Shown: positions 34,079 to 42,940, counted from the first letter of the stretch. The stretch: DNA of 64,000 nt from Occallatibacter gabretensis (GCF_001449115.1 NZ_LAIJ01000002.1:342593-406592), one strand, 5' to 3'. Notes: a model not told the origin generated them from the sequence alone. Made by a program: numbers and translations.

Positions 34079-34122
34079 CTGCAGTATCCCAGGTCTCGAT
34101 TTTGAGACCTGGGATACTGCAG
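34079..34122. terminator. Long perfect hairpin after the GH3 gene, dispersed-repeat type
   Basis: A 19-bp perfect inverted repeat (CTGCAGTATCCCAGGTCTC at 34079-34097 and its complement at 34104-34122) surrounds a 6-base loop. It stands eight bases after the GH3 stop. It can act as a terminator, but no T-run follows. A related CCCAGG...CCTGGG element occurs near 61406-61431, which suggests a dispersed intergenic repeat family. Confidence 0.7.
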
Positions 34123-34147
34123 GCTTCATCTCCGCTAAAATCTCTTC

Positions 34148-34777
34148 ATGCCCGTTCTCTACGCAGCCACCACCAATCAGGGCAAACTCCGCGACTTCTC
34201 CACCGCCGCACAAGAATTCGGCGTAGAAATCGAACCCCTCACCATCCTGGCCACCATCCCCGCTCCCGAGGAAACCGGCGCCACCTTTGTCGATAACGCC
34301 ATCCTCAAAGCCATCTACTACTCCCGCTTTGCCCCATCAGAAATCGTCATCGCCGACGACTCCGGCCTCGAAGTGGAAGCCCTGAACGGTGCTCCCGGCG
34401 TCCGTTCCGCCCGCTTCGCTTCAGACTCGGGCCTCGCCGACTCACCCGACGCACCCCTCGACAACACCGACGTCTGGAACAACATGCTGCTCCTCCAGCG
34501 CCTGGCCGCAATTCCCGCGCCACAGCGCACCGCACGCTACCACTGCGTACTCGCAGCCGCTCGCAACGGCCAGATTCTCCACACAGCCGAAGGCTCAGTT
34601 GAAGGCGTCATCCTCGAAGCCCCGCGCGGAACCGGCGGCTTCGGCTACGATCCGCTCTTCTACTTACCCCAACTCGACCGCACCATGGCCGAAATCGACC
34701 TCGAAACCAAGCTTTCCCTGAGCCATCGCGGACGCGCCCTTCAGGCTCTTCTCGAACTGCTCTCATCCGATCCGTAA
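34148..34777 (+). CDS. rdgB: Non-canonical purine NTP pyrophosphatase (RdgB/HAM1)
   Basis: This enzyme hydrolyses dITP, dXTP and XTP to monophosphates and keeps deaminated purines out of DNA. The 209-residue product shows the HAM1 start LYAATTNQGKLRDF, the metal/catalytic region IADDSGLEVEALNGAPGVRSARF, GTGGFGYDPLFYLP and the C-terminal LSHRGRALQALLEL. Length is normal. It stands alone in its orientation between the GH3 gene and the sdh operon. Confidence 0.92.
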   Translation: MPVLYAATTNQGKLRDFSTAAQEFGVEIEPLTILATIPAPEETGATFVDNAILKAIYYSRFAPSEIVIADDSGLEVEALNGAPGVRSARFASDSGLADSPDAPLDNTDVWNNMLLLQRLAAIPAPQRTARYHCVLAAARNGQILHTAEGSVEGVILEAPRGTGGFGYDPLFYLPQLDRTMAEIDLETKLSLSHRGRALQALLELLSSDP

Positions 34778-34787
34778 CCCCACTAAT

Positions 34788-34934
34788 TCACAAGCTGATA
34801 CGCGCCGTGATCCGCGTCACCTGTAGCGCTTGACGATCATAAGTCGCGTTTCCAATAATCTTTACGGTACTCTCAGGCGCAATCCTGTCTTTCAATCCGG
34901 TACGCAGCACACGAGTCTCATCCGCGTCCTGCCT
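34788..34934 (-). pseudogene. Orphan C-terminal coding remnant
   Basis: On the minus strand 48 codons are open with a protein-like composition (DETRVLRTGLKDRIAPESTV and KIIGNATYDRQALQVTRITA) ending in TGA. A TGA also lies directly upstream at 34935-34937, and there is no start codon with a ribosome binding site. The alternation of charged and hydrophobic residues suggests it was once the end of a real gene. No family is recognised. Confidence 0.35.
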
Positions 34935-35003
34935 TCAGCAATTCCGGGAAGTTCAAGTCGAAGTTCGAGCCCCAGGTAGTTCAAGTTCAGGAGCCGTATC
35001 TCA

Positions 35004-35753
35004 ATGGCGACCACCAATCATCCCGCCGCGCCCAAACTGACCCAAGGCGTTCAGCCACTCCGCGCCGCTCAGGGAAACTCCTTCCTCTGGCGCAAGCTGC
35101 ACTCCCTCCTCGGCGTAATTCCCATCGGCGCCTTCCTCGTGGAACACATTCTCTCCAACTTCGAAGCCCTCAAAGGCCCCGCAGCCTACGCAGCACAGGT
35201 CAAATTCCTCAACGGGCTGCCGCTCGTCCGCGTCCTCGAGTGGACGTTCATTTTCCTGCCTATCGCTTACCACGCTATCTACGGCATCTTCATCTGGCTC
35301 CGCGGCAAGTCCAACGTCGTCTACTACCCCTGGGCCGGCAACTGGATGTACGTCTCCCAGCGCTGGACCGGTCTCATCGCCTTCGTTTACATCGGCTACC
35401 ACGTGGCCACGCAGCGCTTCATGGGCACCAGCCTCCCGGAAAATCCAGGCGCGTCATTCGCAAAAGTCCAGCATGAGCTCGCCAACCCGCTCATCCTCGC
35501 CTTCTACATTGTCGCCATGATCGCCATCTGCTGGCACTTCTCCTATGGCATCTGGCTCTTCGCCGCCAAGTGGGGCATCACCCCCGGCGTCAAGTCACGC
35601 CAGCGCTTCGGTTATGTCTGCGCAGCCCTCGGCGTCATCCTCGCTGTCATGGGCCTCTGGAGCATCGCAGCCTTCGTCACCGCACCACCAGCTCCTGACA
35701 ACGTTCCCGCAGCCACGTTCACCACGGTGCCGGCTTCGTCGACACTCAGCTAA
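35004..35753 (+). CDS. sdhC: Succinate dehydrogenase cytochrome b558 subunit
   Basis: This is the membrane anchor of complex II of the B. subtilis type, a single five-helix subunit carrying two haems b and delivering electrons to the quinone. The 249-residue protein has hydrophobic segments near residues 35-55, 75-100, 110-135, 155-180 and 205-230. It includes conserved histidines in LVEHILSNFEA, IAYHAIYGIFIWLRG, YIGYHVATQRF and WHFSYGIWLFAAKWG, which fit the haem ligands. It starts the sdh operon. Confidence 0.88.
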   Translation: MATTNHPAAPKLTQGVQPLRAAQGNSFLWRKLHSLLGVIPIGAFLVEHILSNFEALKGPAAYAAQVKFLNGLPLVRVLEWTFIFLPIAYHAIYGIFIWLRGKSNVVYYPWAGNWMYVSQRWTGLIAFVYIGYHVATQRFMGTSLPENPGASFAKVQHELANPLILAFYIVAMIAICWHFSYGIWLFAAKWGITPGVKSRQRFGYVCAALGVILAVMGLWSIAAFVTAPPAPDNVPAATFTTVPASSTLS

Positions 35754-35764
35754 GAGGCATTCCA

Positions 35765-36259
35765 ATGTCTGAATCGCGCATCACCAGCCAGGAATTCCAA
35801 CACCACGCCGCAGCAGCCAACGCCGCATTTACAGCGGCGGCGCAGGCTGTCGCCGCCTCCGGGCTCGATCCCGAACTCCAGCAGCTCGTCAAGATACGCG
35901 CCTCGCAGATCAATGGCTGTGCCTTCTGCACGCAGCTTCATCTCAATGAAGCGCGTCATCTTGGCGTCTCATCCCCCAAGCTGGATCTTCTCGTAGCCTG
36001 GCGGGAAGCAGGCATCTTCTCGGAGCGCGAAAAGGCCGCACTCGCATGGACCGAGTTGCTGACGCGCCTCTCTGAGAATCACATCACGGACGCGGATTAC
36101 GCCGCCGTCTCTGCCCAATTTGCTCCTGCAGAACTGGCCTGGCTCTCCACCGCCATCGCGCTCATCAATACCTGGAACAGGATCGCCGCACCTTTTCAAT
36201 ACGCGCCTCCCATTCCGCGTCACCCCATTCAACCCGCACAGACCGTCGCGCAACCCTGA
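35765..36259 (+). CDS. AhpD-like carboxymuconolactone decarboxylase family protein
   Basis: The 164-residue protein shows the CxxC redox motif in INGCAFCTQLHLNEAR, characteristic of AhpD-type alkylhydroperoxidases, and a helical bundle pattern with EREKAALAWTELLTRL. Such proteins reduce peroxides or act as thiol-dependent antioxidants. The gene sits 11 bases after sdhC and about 50 before sdhA, in the same direction, so it is cotranscribed with complex II. A link to peroxide formed by the respiratory chain is a reasonable inference. Confidence 0.85.
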   Translation: MSESRITSQEFQHHAAAANAAFTAAAQAVAASGLDPELQQLVKIRASQINGCAFCTQLHLNEARHLGVSSPKLDLLVAWREAGIFSEREKAALAWTELLTRLSENHITDADYAAVSAQFAPAELAWLSTAIALINTWNRIAAPFQYAPPIPRHPIQPAQTVAQP

Positions 36260-36312
36260 ATCAGGCTTGCCGGCGCCTGGCTCCGGCACATGGGAAAGGA
36301 TTCAAGAACAAG

Positions 36313-38091
36313 ATGGCATCACCCAGAATCATCGTCGTCGGCGGAGGACTCGCGGGACTCTCCGCCGTCATCAAAATTGCCGAAGCCGGCGGCAGCGTCG
36401 ATCTCTTCTCCATCGTGCCCGTCAAGCGCTCTCACTCCGTCTGCGCTCAGGGCGGCATCAACGCCGCAAAGAACCTCAAGGGCGAAGGCGACACCACCGC
36501 GGCGCATTTTGACGACACCATCTACGGCGGCGACTTCCTCGCCAACCAGACGCCCGTCAAAGCTATGTGTGAGGCCGCGCCCGGCATCATTGACCTCCTC
36601 GACCGCATGGGCGTGCCCTTCAACCGCACTCCGGAAGGTCTCCTCGACTTCCGTCGCTTCGGCGGCACGCTCTATCACCGCACCGCTTTCGCCGGAGCCA
36701 CCACCGGCCAGCAGCTCCTCTACGCGCTCGACGAGCAGGTCCGCCGCTTCGAGTCCGAAGGCAAAGTCAAAAAGTACGAGGGCTGGGAGTTCCTCTCCGC
36801 CGTTCTCGACGGCCAGGGCGTAATTCGCGGCATCACCGCCATGGACCTCCGCTCCATGGAAGTCCGCGCCTTCCCCGCCGAGGCAGTCATTCTCGCCACC
36901 GGCGGCAACGGAGCCATCTTCGGCAAATCCACCAACTCCGTCGTCTGCACCGGCTCCGCACAATCCGCAGTCTTCCAGCAGGGCGCGTACTACGCCAACG
37001 GCGAATTTATCCAGGTCCATCCCACCGCCATCCCCGGAGACGACAAACTCCGCCTCATGTCCGAGTCAGCCCGCGGCGAAGGCGGCCGCGTCTGGGTCCC
37101 GCGCAAATCCGGCGACCCTCGCCCCTTCAAGCAGATTCCCGAATCTGATCGCTGGTACTTTCTCGAAGAGTGGTATCCCAAGTACGGCAATCTCGTCCCA
37201 CGCGACGTAGCCACCCGCGCCATCTTCAGGGCGGTTTATGAATTCGGTCTCGGCATCGACGGCCAGCCCATGGTCTATCTCGACCTCACTCACATTGATC
37301 GCGAGACCCTCAATCGCAAGCTCGAAGGCATCCTCGAAATCTACGAGAAGTTCGTCGGTGATGATCCGCGTGAAGTCCCCATGAAGATCTTCCCCGGCAT
37401 GCACTACACCATGGGTGGCCTCTGGGTCGACTTCAACCAGATGACCAACATCCCCGGCCTCTTTGCCGTCGGCGAATGCGAATACCAGTACCACGGAGCC
37501 AACCGCCTCGGAGCCAATTCGCTCATGAGCTGCATCCATGGCGGCTTCATCACCGGCCCCATCGCGCTCAAATACGCAAAGAGTCTTCCCGCCATCGAAG
37601 GTGACGGAGGCGCAGCAGCCGAAGTCCAGCGTCAGACCGAAATCAACAAGGCCCTCATCACCAATCAGGGCAATGAAAATCCCTTCAAGCTGTGGCGTGA
37701 GCTCGGCAGCACCATGACGGAGCACGCAACAGTTATCCGTTACAACAAGGGACTTCAGCAGGCCGACGAAAAGATCGTCGAGCTCATGGATCGCTTTACC
37801 AAGGTGAACCTCAGCGACAAGAGCCAGTGGGCCAACACCAGCTTCGCCTTCACGCGACAACTCGGCAACATGCTGGAGCTTGGCCGCGTCATCGTTCAGG
37901 GAGCCCTCCTGCGCGATGAATCCCGCGGCGCACACTACAAGCCTGACTTCCCCGACCGCAACGACGAAAAATTCTTGAAAACCACCAAGGCCAGCTACAC
38001 CGGCACAGTAGAAGGCCCAAAATTCGAGTTCGAAGACGTGGACACACAGTTCATCACCCCACGCCCGCGCCGCTACGACGCAGCGAAGTGA
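36313..38091 (+). CDS. sdhA: Succinate dehydrogenase flavoprotein subunit
   Basis: SdhA oxidises succinate to fumarate with covalently bound FAD. The 592-residue protein has the dinucleotide fold IVVGGGLAGLSA, the HSVCAQGGINAA segment, the catalytic region HPTAIPGDDKLRLMSESARGEGGRVW, MHYTMGGLWVDFNQMT and the FAD-binding C-part GECEYQYHGANRLGANSLMSC. It is the B. subtilis/epsilonproteobacterial subtype that pairs with a single-anchor SdhC. Confidence 0.93.
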   Translation: MASPRIIVVGGGLAGLSAVIKIAEAGGSVDLFSIVPVKRSHSVCAQGGINAAKNLKGEGDTTAAHFDDTIYGGDFLANQTPVKAMCEAAPGIIDLLDRMGVPFNRTPEGLLDFRRFGGTLYHRTAFAGATTGQQLLYALDEQVRRFESEGKVKKYEGWEFLSAVLDGQGVIRGITAMDLRSMEVRAFPAEAVILATGGNGAIFGKSTNSVVCTGSAQSAVFQQGAYYANGEFIQVHPTAIPGDDKLRLMSESARGEGGRVWVPRKSGDPRPFKQIPESDRWYFLEEWYPKYGNLVPRDVATRAIFRAVYEFGLGIDGQPMVYLDLTHIDRETLNRKLEGILEIYEKFVGDDPREVPMKIFPGMHYTMGGLWVDFNQMTNIPGLFAVGECEYQYHGANRLGANSLMSCIHGGFITGPIALKYAKSLPAIEGDGGAAAEVQRQTEINKALITNQGNENPFKLWRELGSTMTEHATVIRYNKGLQQADEKIVELMDRFTKVNLSDKSQWANTSFAFTRQLGNMLELGRVIVQGALLRDESRGAHYKPDFPDRNDEKFLKTTKASYTGTVEGPKFEFEDVDTQFITPRPRRYDAAK

Positions 38092-38111
38092 CAGCGGCGT
38101 CTTTTTGCCGC

Positions 38112-38301
38112 TGTCATCCTGAGCGAAGTCGAAGGATCTGCGGTTGTTTTAAGCCCGGAGGGAGCCGGGGCCTTCAGGCCCCGGAAATACCGGACATTAA
38201 GAATCGGGGCTTTAGCCCCGGGGTTTTGTTTTTTGAAGGGTACGGGCTTCAGCCTGTACATCAGATCGAGAAATTGTTTTTGGGGCTTTAGCCCCCGAGG
38301 G
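38112..38301. repeat. Cluster of REP-like elements between sdhA and sdhB
   Basis: Five elements lie in about 190 bases. The first (38112-38143) contains CATCCTGAGCGAAGTCGAAG, an element I know from many acidobacterial genomes. It is followed by hairpins at 38165-38184 (CCGGGGCC-TTCA-GGCCCCGG), 38205-38220 (CGGGGC-TTTA-GCCCCG, then a T-rich run), 38241-38258 (one G-T pair) and 38282-38295 (GGGGC-TTTA-GCCCC). The last hairpin directly abuts GAGGG, the sdhB ribosome binding site. The third hairpin with its T-run could act as a partial terminator inside the operon. Confidence 0.75.
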
Positions 38302-38304
38302 AAC

Positions 38305-39054
38305 ATGGCAACCAAAACCGTAACACTCGAAATCAAGCGTCAGGCCAGCCCCGATTCGCCCGCTGTCTGGGAAAAATTCGAACTCGAATGGCGTCCCGGC
38401 ATGAACGTCATCTCCGCCATGATGGAGATCGCCGCCAATCCCTTCACCACGGACGGCCGCGAGACCACGCCCATCGCTTACGACTCGAACTGCCTCGAAG
38501 AGATCTGCGGCTCATGCGCCATGCGCATTAATGGCAAAGCCCGCATGGCCTGCTCCGCTCTCGTCGATAACTTCGAGCAGCCCATCAAGGTCGAGCCGCT
38601 TTCCAAGTTCCCCCTCGTCCGCGACCTGCAGGTCGATCGTTCGGTTCTTTTTGAAAACCTAAAGGCCGTCAAAGCCTGGGTTCCCATTGACGGCACCTAC
38701 GATCTAGGCGCAGGCCCGCGTATGTTCCCGCAGGAACAGGAAGTCCGCTACCCGCTCTCCAACTGCATCTCCTGCGCCTGCTGCATGGAAGTCTGCCCAC
38801 AGTTCAATGACGAAACCGGCTTCGTCGGCGCAGCCACCATTGCGCAGGTCAAACTCTTCAACAGCCACCCTACCGGCAAGGTCCTCGCGGAAGATCGCCT
38901 CCGCGCTCTCGCCGGAGACGGCGGCGTTCAGGAGTGCGGCTTCGCCCAGAACTGTGTCGAAGTCTGCCCTAAGGGCATCCCGCTCACCGACGCCATCTCC
39001 GATGTCAGCCGCGACGTCCTCCTCCAGAAAGCAAAGGATCTCTTCCGCTCCTGA
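38305..39054 (+). CDS. sdhB: Succinate dehydrogenase iron-sulfur subunit
   Basis: SdhB passes electrons from FAD to the haem/quinone subunit through three iron-sulfur clusters. The 249-residue protein has the [2Fe-2S] motif CLEEICGSCAMRINGKARMAC, the [4Fe-4S] motif CISCACCMEVCP and the C-terminal CGFAQNCVEVCPKGIPLT for the [3Fe-4S]/[4Fe-4S] pair. The start at 38305 has GAGGG upstream and gives a normal N-terminus; a longer frame from 38233 reads through the repeat hairpins and is not used. Confidence 0.92.
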   Translation: MATKTVTLEIKRQASPDSPAVWEKFELEWRPGMNVISAMMEIAANPFTTDGRETTPIAYDSNCLEEICGSCAMRINGKARMACSALVDNFEQPIKVEPLSKFPLVRDLQVDRSVLFENLKAVKAWVPIDGTYDLGAGPRMFPQEQEVRYPLSNCISCACCMEVCPQFNDETGFVGAATIAQVKLFNSHPTGKVLAEDRLRALAGDGGVQECGFAQNCVEVCPKGIPLTDAISDVSRDVLLQKAKDLFRS

Positions 39055-39126
39055 CCTGAAAAAATCTTTCAGATAGTTTGCACAAAATTACGCCCATCTG
39101 TGCCACACTTATTCTGAAGTCAAAAT

Positions 39127-39154
39127 AAGGCCCGGTCCTCAGCGACCGGGCCTT
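39127..39154 (+). terminator. Terminator of the sdh operon
   Basis: An 11-bp perfect inverted repeat (AAGGCCCGGTC at 39127-39137 and its complement at 39144-39154, loop CTCAGC) lies about 70 bases after sdhB and is followed by an AT-rich run. It is a good intrinsic terminator candidate. Confidence 0.75.
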
Positions 39155-39179
39155 CATATTTTCTGCCGCAAATATCTTC

Positions 39180-39560
39180 TTCGAGATATTTCAGCATAAG
39201 TTTGGAGTTCGAAAATTACGGTTTTCACCGCATTTTGGCCTCATTTTCGCACACTTCTTCAAGCGAAAATAAGGTTTTAAATATATGAATATAAACAACT
39301 TATTTAAAATGACAAACTGAGAATGCATGATTTTCGTCCCGTACAGAATCTGTAATTCTGTAAATCTGTAAGCATCACAAAGGTTAAGCCTTTGAAAAAG
39401 AACCGGATAGAGCCTTGGGCTGCCATTGTTGGCCACAGATTCTGTAAATCTGTAAGTCTGAAAGACGCCTGAACCTTAAAAAAGAACGAATCATGTTCAT
39501 CGCTTTCTGTCCTCCTTTTACGTTTACGAATTCCTCACGAGTCTTTTTCAGCAGTCTTGT
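39180..39560. other. AT-rich non-coding stretch with short repeats
   Basis: This stretch is clearly richer in A and T than its surroundings and holds no convincing gene. A 17-bp direct repeat (TTCTGTAAATCTGTAAG) occurs at 39356-39372 and 39440-39456, and a partial copy (CTGTAATTCTGTAA) lies just before the first. It stands upstream of the outer-membrane protein gene and may hold its promoter, a regulatory RNA or a foreign remnant. Confidence 0.45.
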
Positions 39561-39652
39561 GATCTTAGGCATAGCATCACTTGCGGCCCGGAGGTTTTTC
39601 GGCACAGTGCCGCGGCCGCCCTGCCCGTTGCTGGCAGCTGAAAGGAATTCCA

Positions 39653-41338
39653 ATGTTCTGCCGTTTTGCCAGGCTGCATAAGCAGCTTTTACCTCTCTCG
39701 CTTCTTAGTTTTATCTTCATTTCCCAAATCCAGCCAGGAAATTCACAAGCTGCATCCGATTCTCAGAACGGATCGTCAGAGTCCTCCCAAGCATCCGCAA
39801 ACAGCAATTCTGACACTAACGCGGCGCTTCTCCACGAGCTCGAAGCCATGAAGAAGCGCATTGAAGAGCTCGAAACGCAGCTGAAAGCGCAGCGTGCAGG
39901 CAGTGCCGCACCTGCGCCACAGACAACTCCGCAACCCGCCGAGCGACTCGCCGCGGCCGCACACGATTCTGTTGCGGTTCCAGTTTCTGCGGCAGCGCCT
40001 GCATCATTAACCACTGTCGCAGCTTCCACGGAGCCTGCACATCCAGCACATGCGGAGAAGAGCGCTCCATTTGCCTTCGCCGATTTCACATGGCTCAACG
40101 GCAATCCACGCACCAAGGATGCGGCCTTCGACTCCAAGTTCTTCACGCCGGAAGTCCGCGCCGACGTCAACTACACATACGACTTCCGCCATCCTCAGGA
40201 CGACACCATCGGTGGCTCCAGCGAAATTTTTCGCGCCAATGAAATCCAGCTCACGCAGCTCGGCGTAGGCGGCGACTTCCACTATGACAACGTCCGCGCA
40301 CGTTTCATGACGCAGTTCGGCATGTACTCCACCACCACTCCGCGCAATGATGCCAGCTACTCCCGCGGCCAATGGGATTTAGCTGACGCTTACCGTTATC
40401 TCTCGGAAGCTTACGGCGGTTACCACTGGAACGCGCTGCATGGCATCAATGTCGATGCAGGCATCTTCATGTCCTACGTTGGCCTCTTCAGTTACTACAA
40501 CTTTGACAACTGGGCCTATCAGCCCTCGTATGTCTCGTCCAACACGCCATGGTTCTTTACGGGCGTGCGTACTCAGATTTTTCTCACGGACAAGCTGAAG
40601 ATCGAGCCGTGGTTCGTCAACGGCTGGCAGTCGTATGGCCGCTATAATAACCGTCCCGGCGTAGGCGGCCAGATACTCTGGCGCCCCAACGGAAAGCTTT
40701 CTATCCTCGGCAATCAATATGCGCTCGGCGAGGATGTGCTCGGCGTTCCCGGACGTGTCCGTTACCACACCGACGACAGCGTCGAGTACAAGTACTTCGA
40801 TACCAAGTCGCGCAGCCTCGATAAAGGAGCCTTCTCGCTCACCTTTGACTTAGGCTGCGAGCACGGTGGCAACGTGCAGGCAGGAACCAGCGTAAGCTGC
40901 GCCGGCAACTCCGCCAAAGGTCCGAAGCAGAGCTTCCTCGGCTACATGGCCTATAACCGTCTCTGGTTTGACCGCGACCTGTTCGCGCTTACGATCGGAG
41001 GGGGAGGCATTAACAACCCAGGGCGCTACCTCGTACTGCTGCCGCCCATCAATGGAGCCACAGCAACCTCCGGCACGCCATACTTCACAGAGAATCCGGG
41101 CGACAAGTACAAGGCCTGGGATACGTCGGCCACTGTGGACTACATGCCGAGCCAATACATCACGTGGAGGATGGAATACAACCACCGTGCCGCCGATGTG
41201 CCCTACTTCACCGGCCCTGGAGGCATTACCCCGCCGGGCGGAAACCAGGGCGCGCCTGGCTCTATTGTTCCCGGATGGACGCCTGATCTGCGCAAGACGG
41301 AAAACCGCATCACGGGCGCGATTCTCGTGAAGTTCTAA
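39653..41338 (+). CDS. Outer-membrane beta-barrel protein (OmpL-like porin-2 type)
   Basis: The 561-residue protein has a signal peptide, then a short coiled coil (LLHELEAMKKRIEELETQLKAQ), an Ala/Thr/Pro-rich linker and a long C-terminal beta-barrel region. The barrel shows alternating aromatic strands such as TFMSYVGLFSYYNFDNWAY-type sequence, KIEPWFVNGWQSYGRYNNRPGVGGQILWRP and a final strand ending in VKF. This matches the putative beta-barrel porin-2 family. The ATG at 39653 is chosen for the AAAGGAA before it. Substrate unknown. Confidence 0.78.
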   Translation: MFCRFARLHKQLLPLSLLSFIFISQIQPGNSQAASDSQNGSSESSQASANSNSDTNAALLHELEAMKKRIEELETQLKAQRAGSAAPAPQTTPQPAERLAAAAHDSVAVPVSAAAPASLTTVAASTEPAHPAHAEKSAPFAFADFTWLNGNPRTKDAAFDSKFFTPEVRADVNYTYDFRHPQDDTIGGSSEIFRANEIQLTQLGVGGDFHYDNVRARFMTQFGMYSTTTPRNDASYSRGQWDLADAYRYLSEAYGGYHWNALHGINVDAGIFMSYVGLFSYYNFDNWAYQPSYVSSNTPWFFTGVRTQIFLTDKLKIEPWFVNGWQSYGRYNNRPGVGGQILWRPNGKLSILGNQYALGEDVLGVPGRVRYHTDDSVEYKYFDTKSRSLDKGAFSLTFDLGCEHGGNVQAGTSVSCAGNSAKGPKQSFLGYMAYNRLWFDRDLFALTIGGGGINNPGRYLVLLPPINGATATSGTPYFTENPGDKYKAWDTSATVDYMPSQYITWRMEYNHRAADVPYFTGPGGITPPGGNQGAPGSIVPGWTPDLRKTENRITGAILVKF

Positions 41339-41347
41339 AATCCACAA

Positions 41348-41391
41348 AAAACAAAGTCCCCGGTCCGCATGCGGATCGGGGACTTTGTTTT
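41348..41391. terminator. Bidirectional terminator between the porin and nuo operons
   Basis: A nearly perfect 44-bp palindrome (outer arms 41348-41362 and 41377-41391, AAAACAAAGTCCCCG and its complement; inner TCCGCATGCGGA) lies between two convergent genes. A-rich and T-rich ends on both strands make it an efficient terminator in both directions. Confidence 0.85.
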
Positions 41392-41398
41392 GGAGGCT

Positions 41399-42940
41399 TT
41401 AAAAGCTCGCAATCCAGTTCTGCAGAACCGCCGGGAAGCAGCCCGCCAGCACCACCGCAGCAGCAATCGCCACCAGCACCAGCATTGTCACCGGATGCAC
41501 CCGAATCGGCGTCTCATCCACCGCCGGCATCACATAAGCGCGCTTCAGCACCTGCAGATAGTAGTAGAGCGAAACCGCACTCATCGCCACCGCCAGCGCC
41601 ACCAGCGCAAACGGCCAGAAACCACCGCCAACGCTCAGTACCGCAGCAAACAAATTGAACTTGGCCCAGAACCCAACCAACGGCGGAATCCCCGCCAAAG
41701 AAAGGAACAGAATCAGCAACACCGCAGCCAGCAGTGGACTCCGTTTATGCAGCCCGAGAAACGCATCCAGTTTATCGCTTCCAGTGGCGCGCTCGACAAC
41801 GCCGATCACGCCAAATGCGCCGATCGTTGTAAGCCCATAAGTCAGAATGTAGTAAAGAATGGCCTGCGCACTGCGCGGCTCCCATGAAAAGAATGCCAGC
41901 CCAAGTAGTATGTAGCCTGCATGTGCAATCGCCGAGTAGGCAAGTAAACGCCGAACGCTCGTCTGGGCCAGCGCCGCTAGGTTACCCACAATCATCGACG
42001 CCACGGAAATCAAGATCAAAATAAGCGGCCATGCAGTGATAAATCCTGGAGTCATGTGCAACTCCGGATCCCCTGCAGAAAGCACCCTGACCGTTACATA
42101 ACCACCCTTGAAGTGGAAGCTTTCCATGAAGTGCAGAGCCGTGTGGCTGATAGTGATAAGCAGCGCGAAGCTGGCAACCTTGGAGACTGAAGCAATAAAC
42201 GCCGCCGCCGGAGCAGGTGCGCCTTCATAAGTATCCGGCGCCCAGAGATGGAATGGCGCCGCCGCCACTTTGAAGCCGAGCCCCGCGACAACCAGCACAA
42301 GCGCCAGCATCAGTAGCGGAGTCGCGCCATGCGCAGACGCCATATATGTGCCCAATACAACGCGGCTTAAATTGGTCGACCCCGAAAGCCCATACAGATA
42401 ACTAAACCCGAACAACAAAAACGCCGCCGACATTCCGCCAAACAGATAGTACTTCAGCGCCGCCTCCGCGCTCTTTGCAGAAGTCTTGCCAAAGGCCGTC
42501 AAAATGTACAGTCCAATGCTCAGCAGCTCCAGCCCAATGAAGATAACAAGCAGATCCCGTGCGGCGGAAATTACCAGCCCGCCAGACGCCGCCATTAGTG
42601 TTACCGCAACAAACTCACCCGGATGCTTCGTAAAACTTGAATCGATCAGCAGCAGTAGCGTCACCGCAGTCAGAATCAGTACACCCATCTGAGCCACTGC
42701 GGAGACGCCACCATTGGCCAGCACAAGCAAGCCATCAACACTGAATCCAGCACTCGTCTGCATGCCAACGGCCCACATCGCGGCCAGGCATCCGACCACT
42801 CCGAGCACCGCTGCCATAGCCACACGCACTTGTAATGCAGCTTTGCGTAGAAACGCCAGATCCACCAGCAGTACAAGTAGTGCAGCAAGATCCAGAGCCG
42901 TCTCTGGCAGTGTGACGCGGAAGAGTTCGCCGTAATTCAC
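41399..42940 (-). CDS. nuoN: NADH-quinone oxidoreductase subunit N
   Basis: NuoN is an antiporter-like proton-pumping subunit of complex I. The 513-residue protein has about 14 membrane helices. The TM5 glutamate is in IGLELLSIGLYIL, and the TM7 lysine in GFKVAAAPFHLWAPDTYEGAP is present. It is the last gene of the operon and overlaps the preceding NuoM by four bases (ATGA). Confidence 0.93.
   Translation of the reverse strand: MNYGELFRVTLPETALDLAALLVLLVDLAFLRKAALQVRVAMAAVLGVVGCLAAMWAVGMQTSAGFSVDGLLVLANGGVSAVAQMGVLILTAVTLLLLIDSSFTKHPGEFVAVTLMAASGGLVISAARDLLVIFIGLELLSIGLYILTAFGKTSAKSAEAALKYYLFGGMSAAFLLFGFSYLYGLSGSTNLSRVVLGTYMASAHGATPLLMLALVLVVAGLGFKVAAAPFHLWAPDTYEGAPAPAAAFIASVSKVASFALLITISHTALHFMESFHFKGGYVTVRVLSAGDPELHMTPGFITAWPLILILISVASMIVGNLAALAQTSVRRLLAYSAIAHAGYILLGLAFFSWEPRSAQAILYYILTYGLTTIGAFGVIGVVERATGSDKLDAFLGLHKRSPLLAAVLLILFLSLAGIPPLVGFWAKFNLFAAVLSVGGGFWPFALVALAVAMSAVSLYYYLQVLKRAYVMPAVDETPIRVHPVTMLVLVAIAAAVVLAGCFPAVLQNWIASF

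Noticed and set aside
37066..37935. Minus-strand open frame opposite sdhA
   Set aside because: It is the antisense shadow of a strongly conserved gene.
39180..39560. A CRISPR array, because of repeated CTGTAAATCTGTAAG units
   Set aside because: There are only two full copies with no regular spacers, and no cas gene is present.
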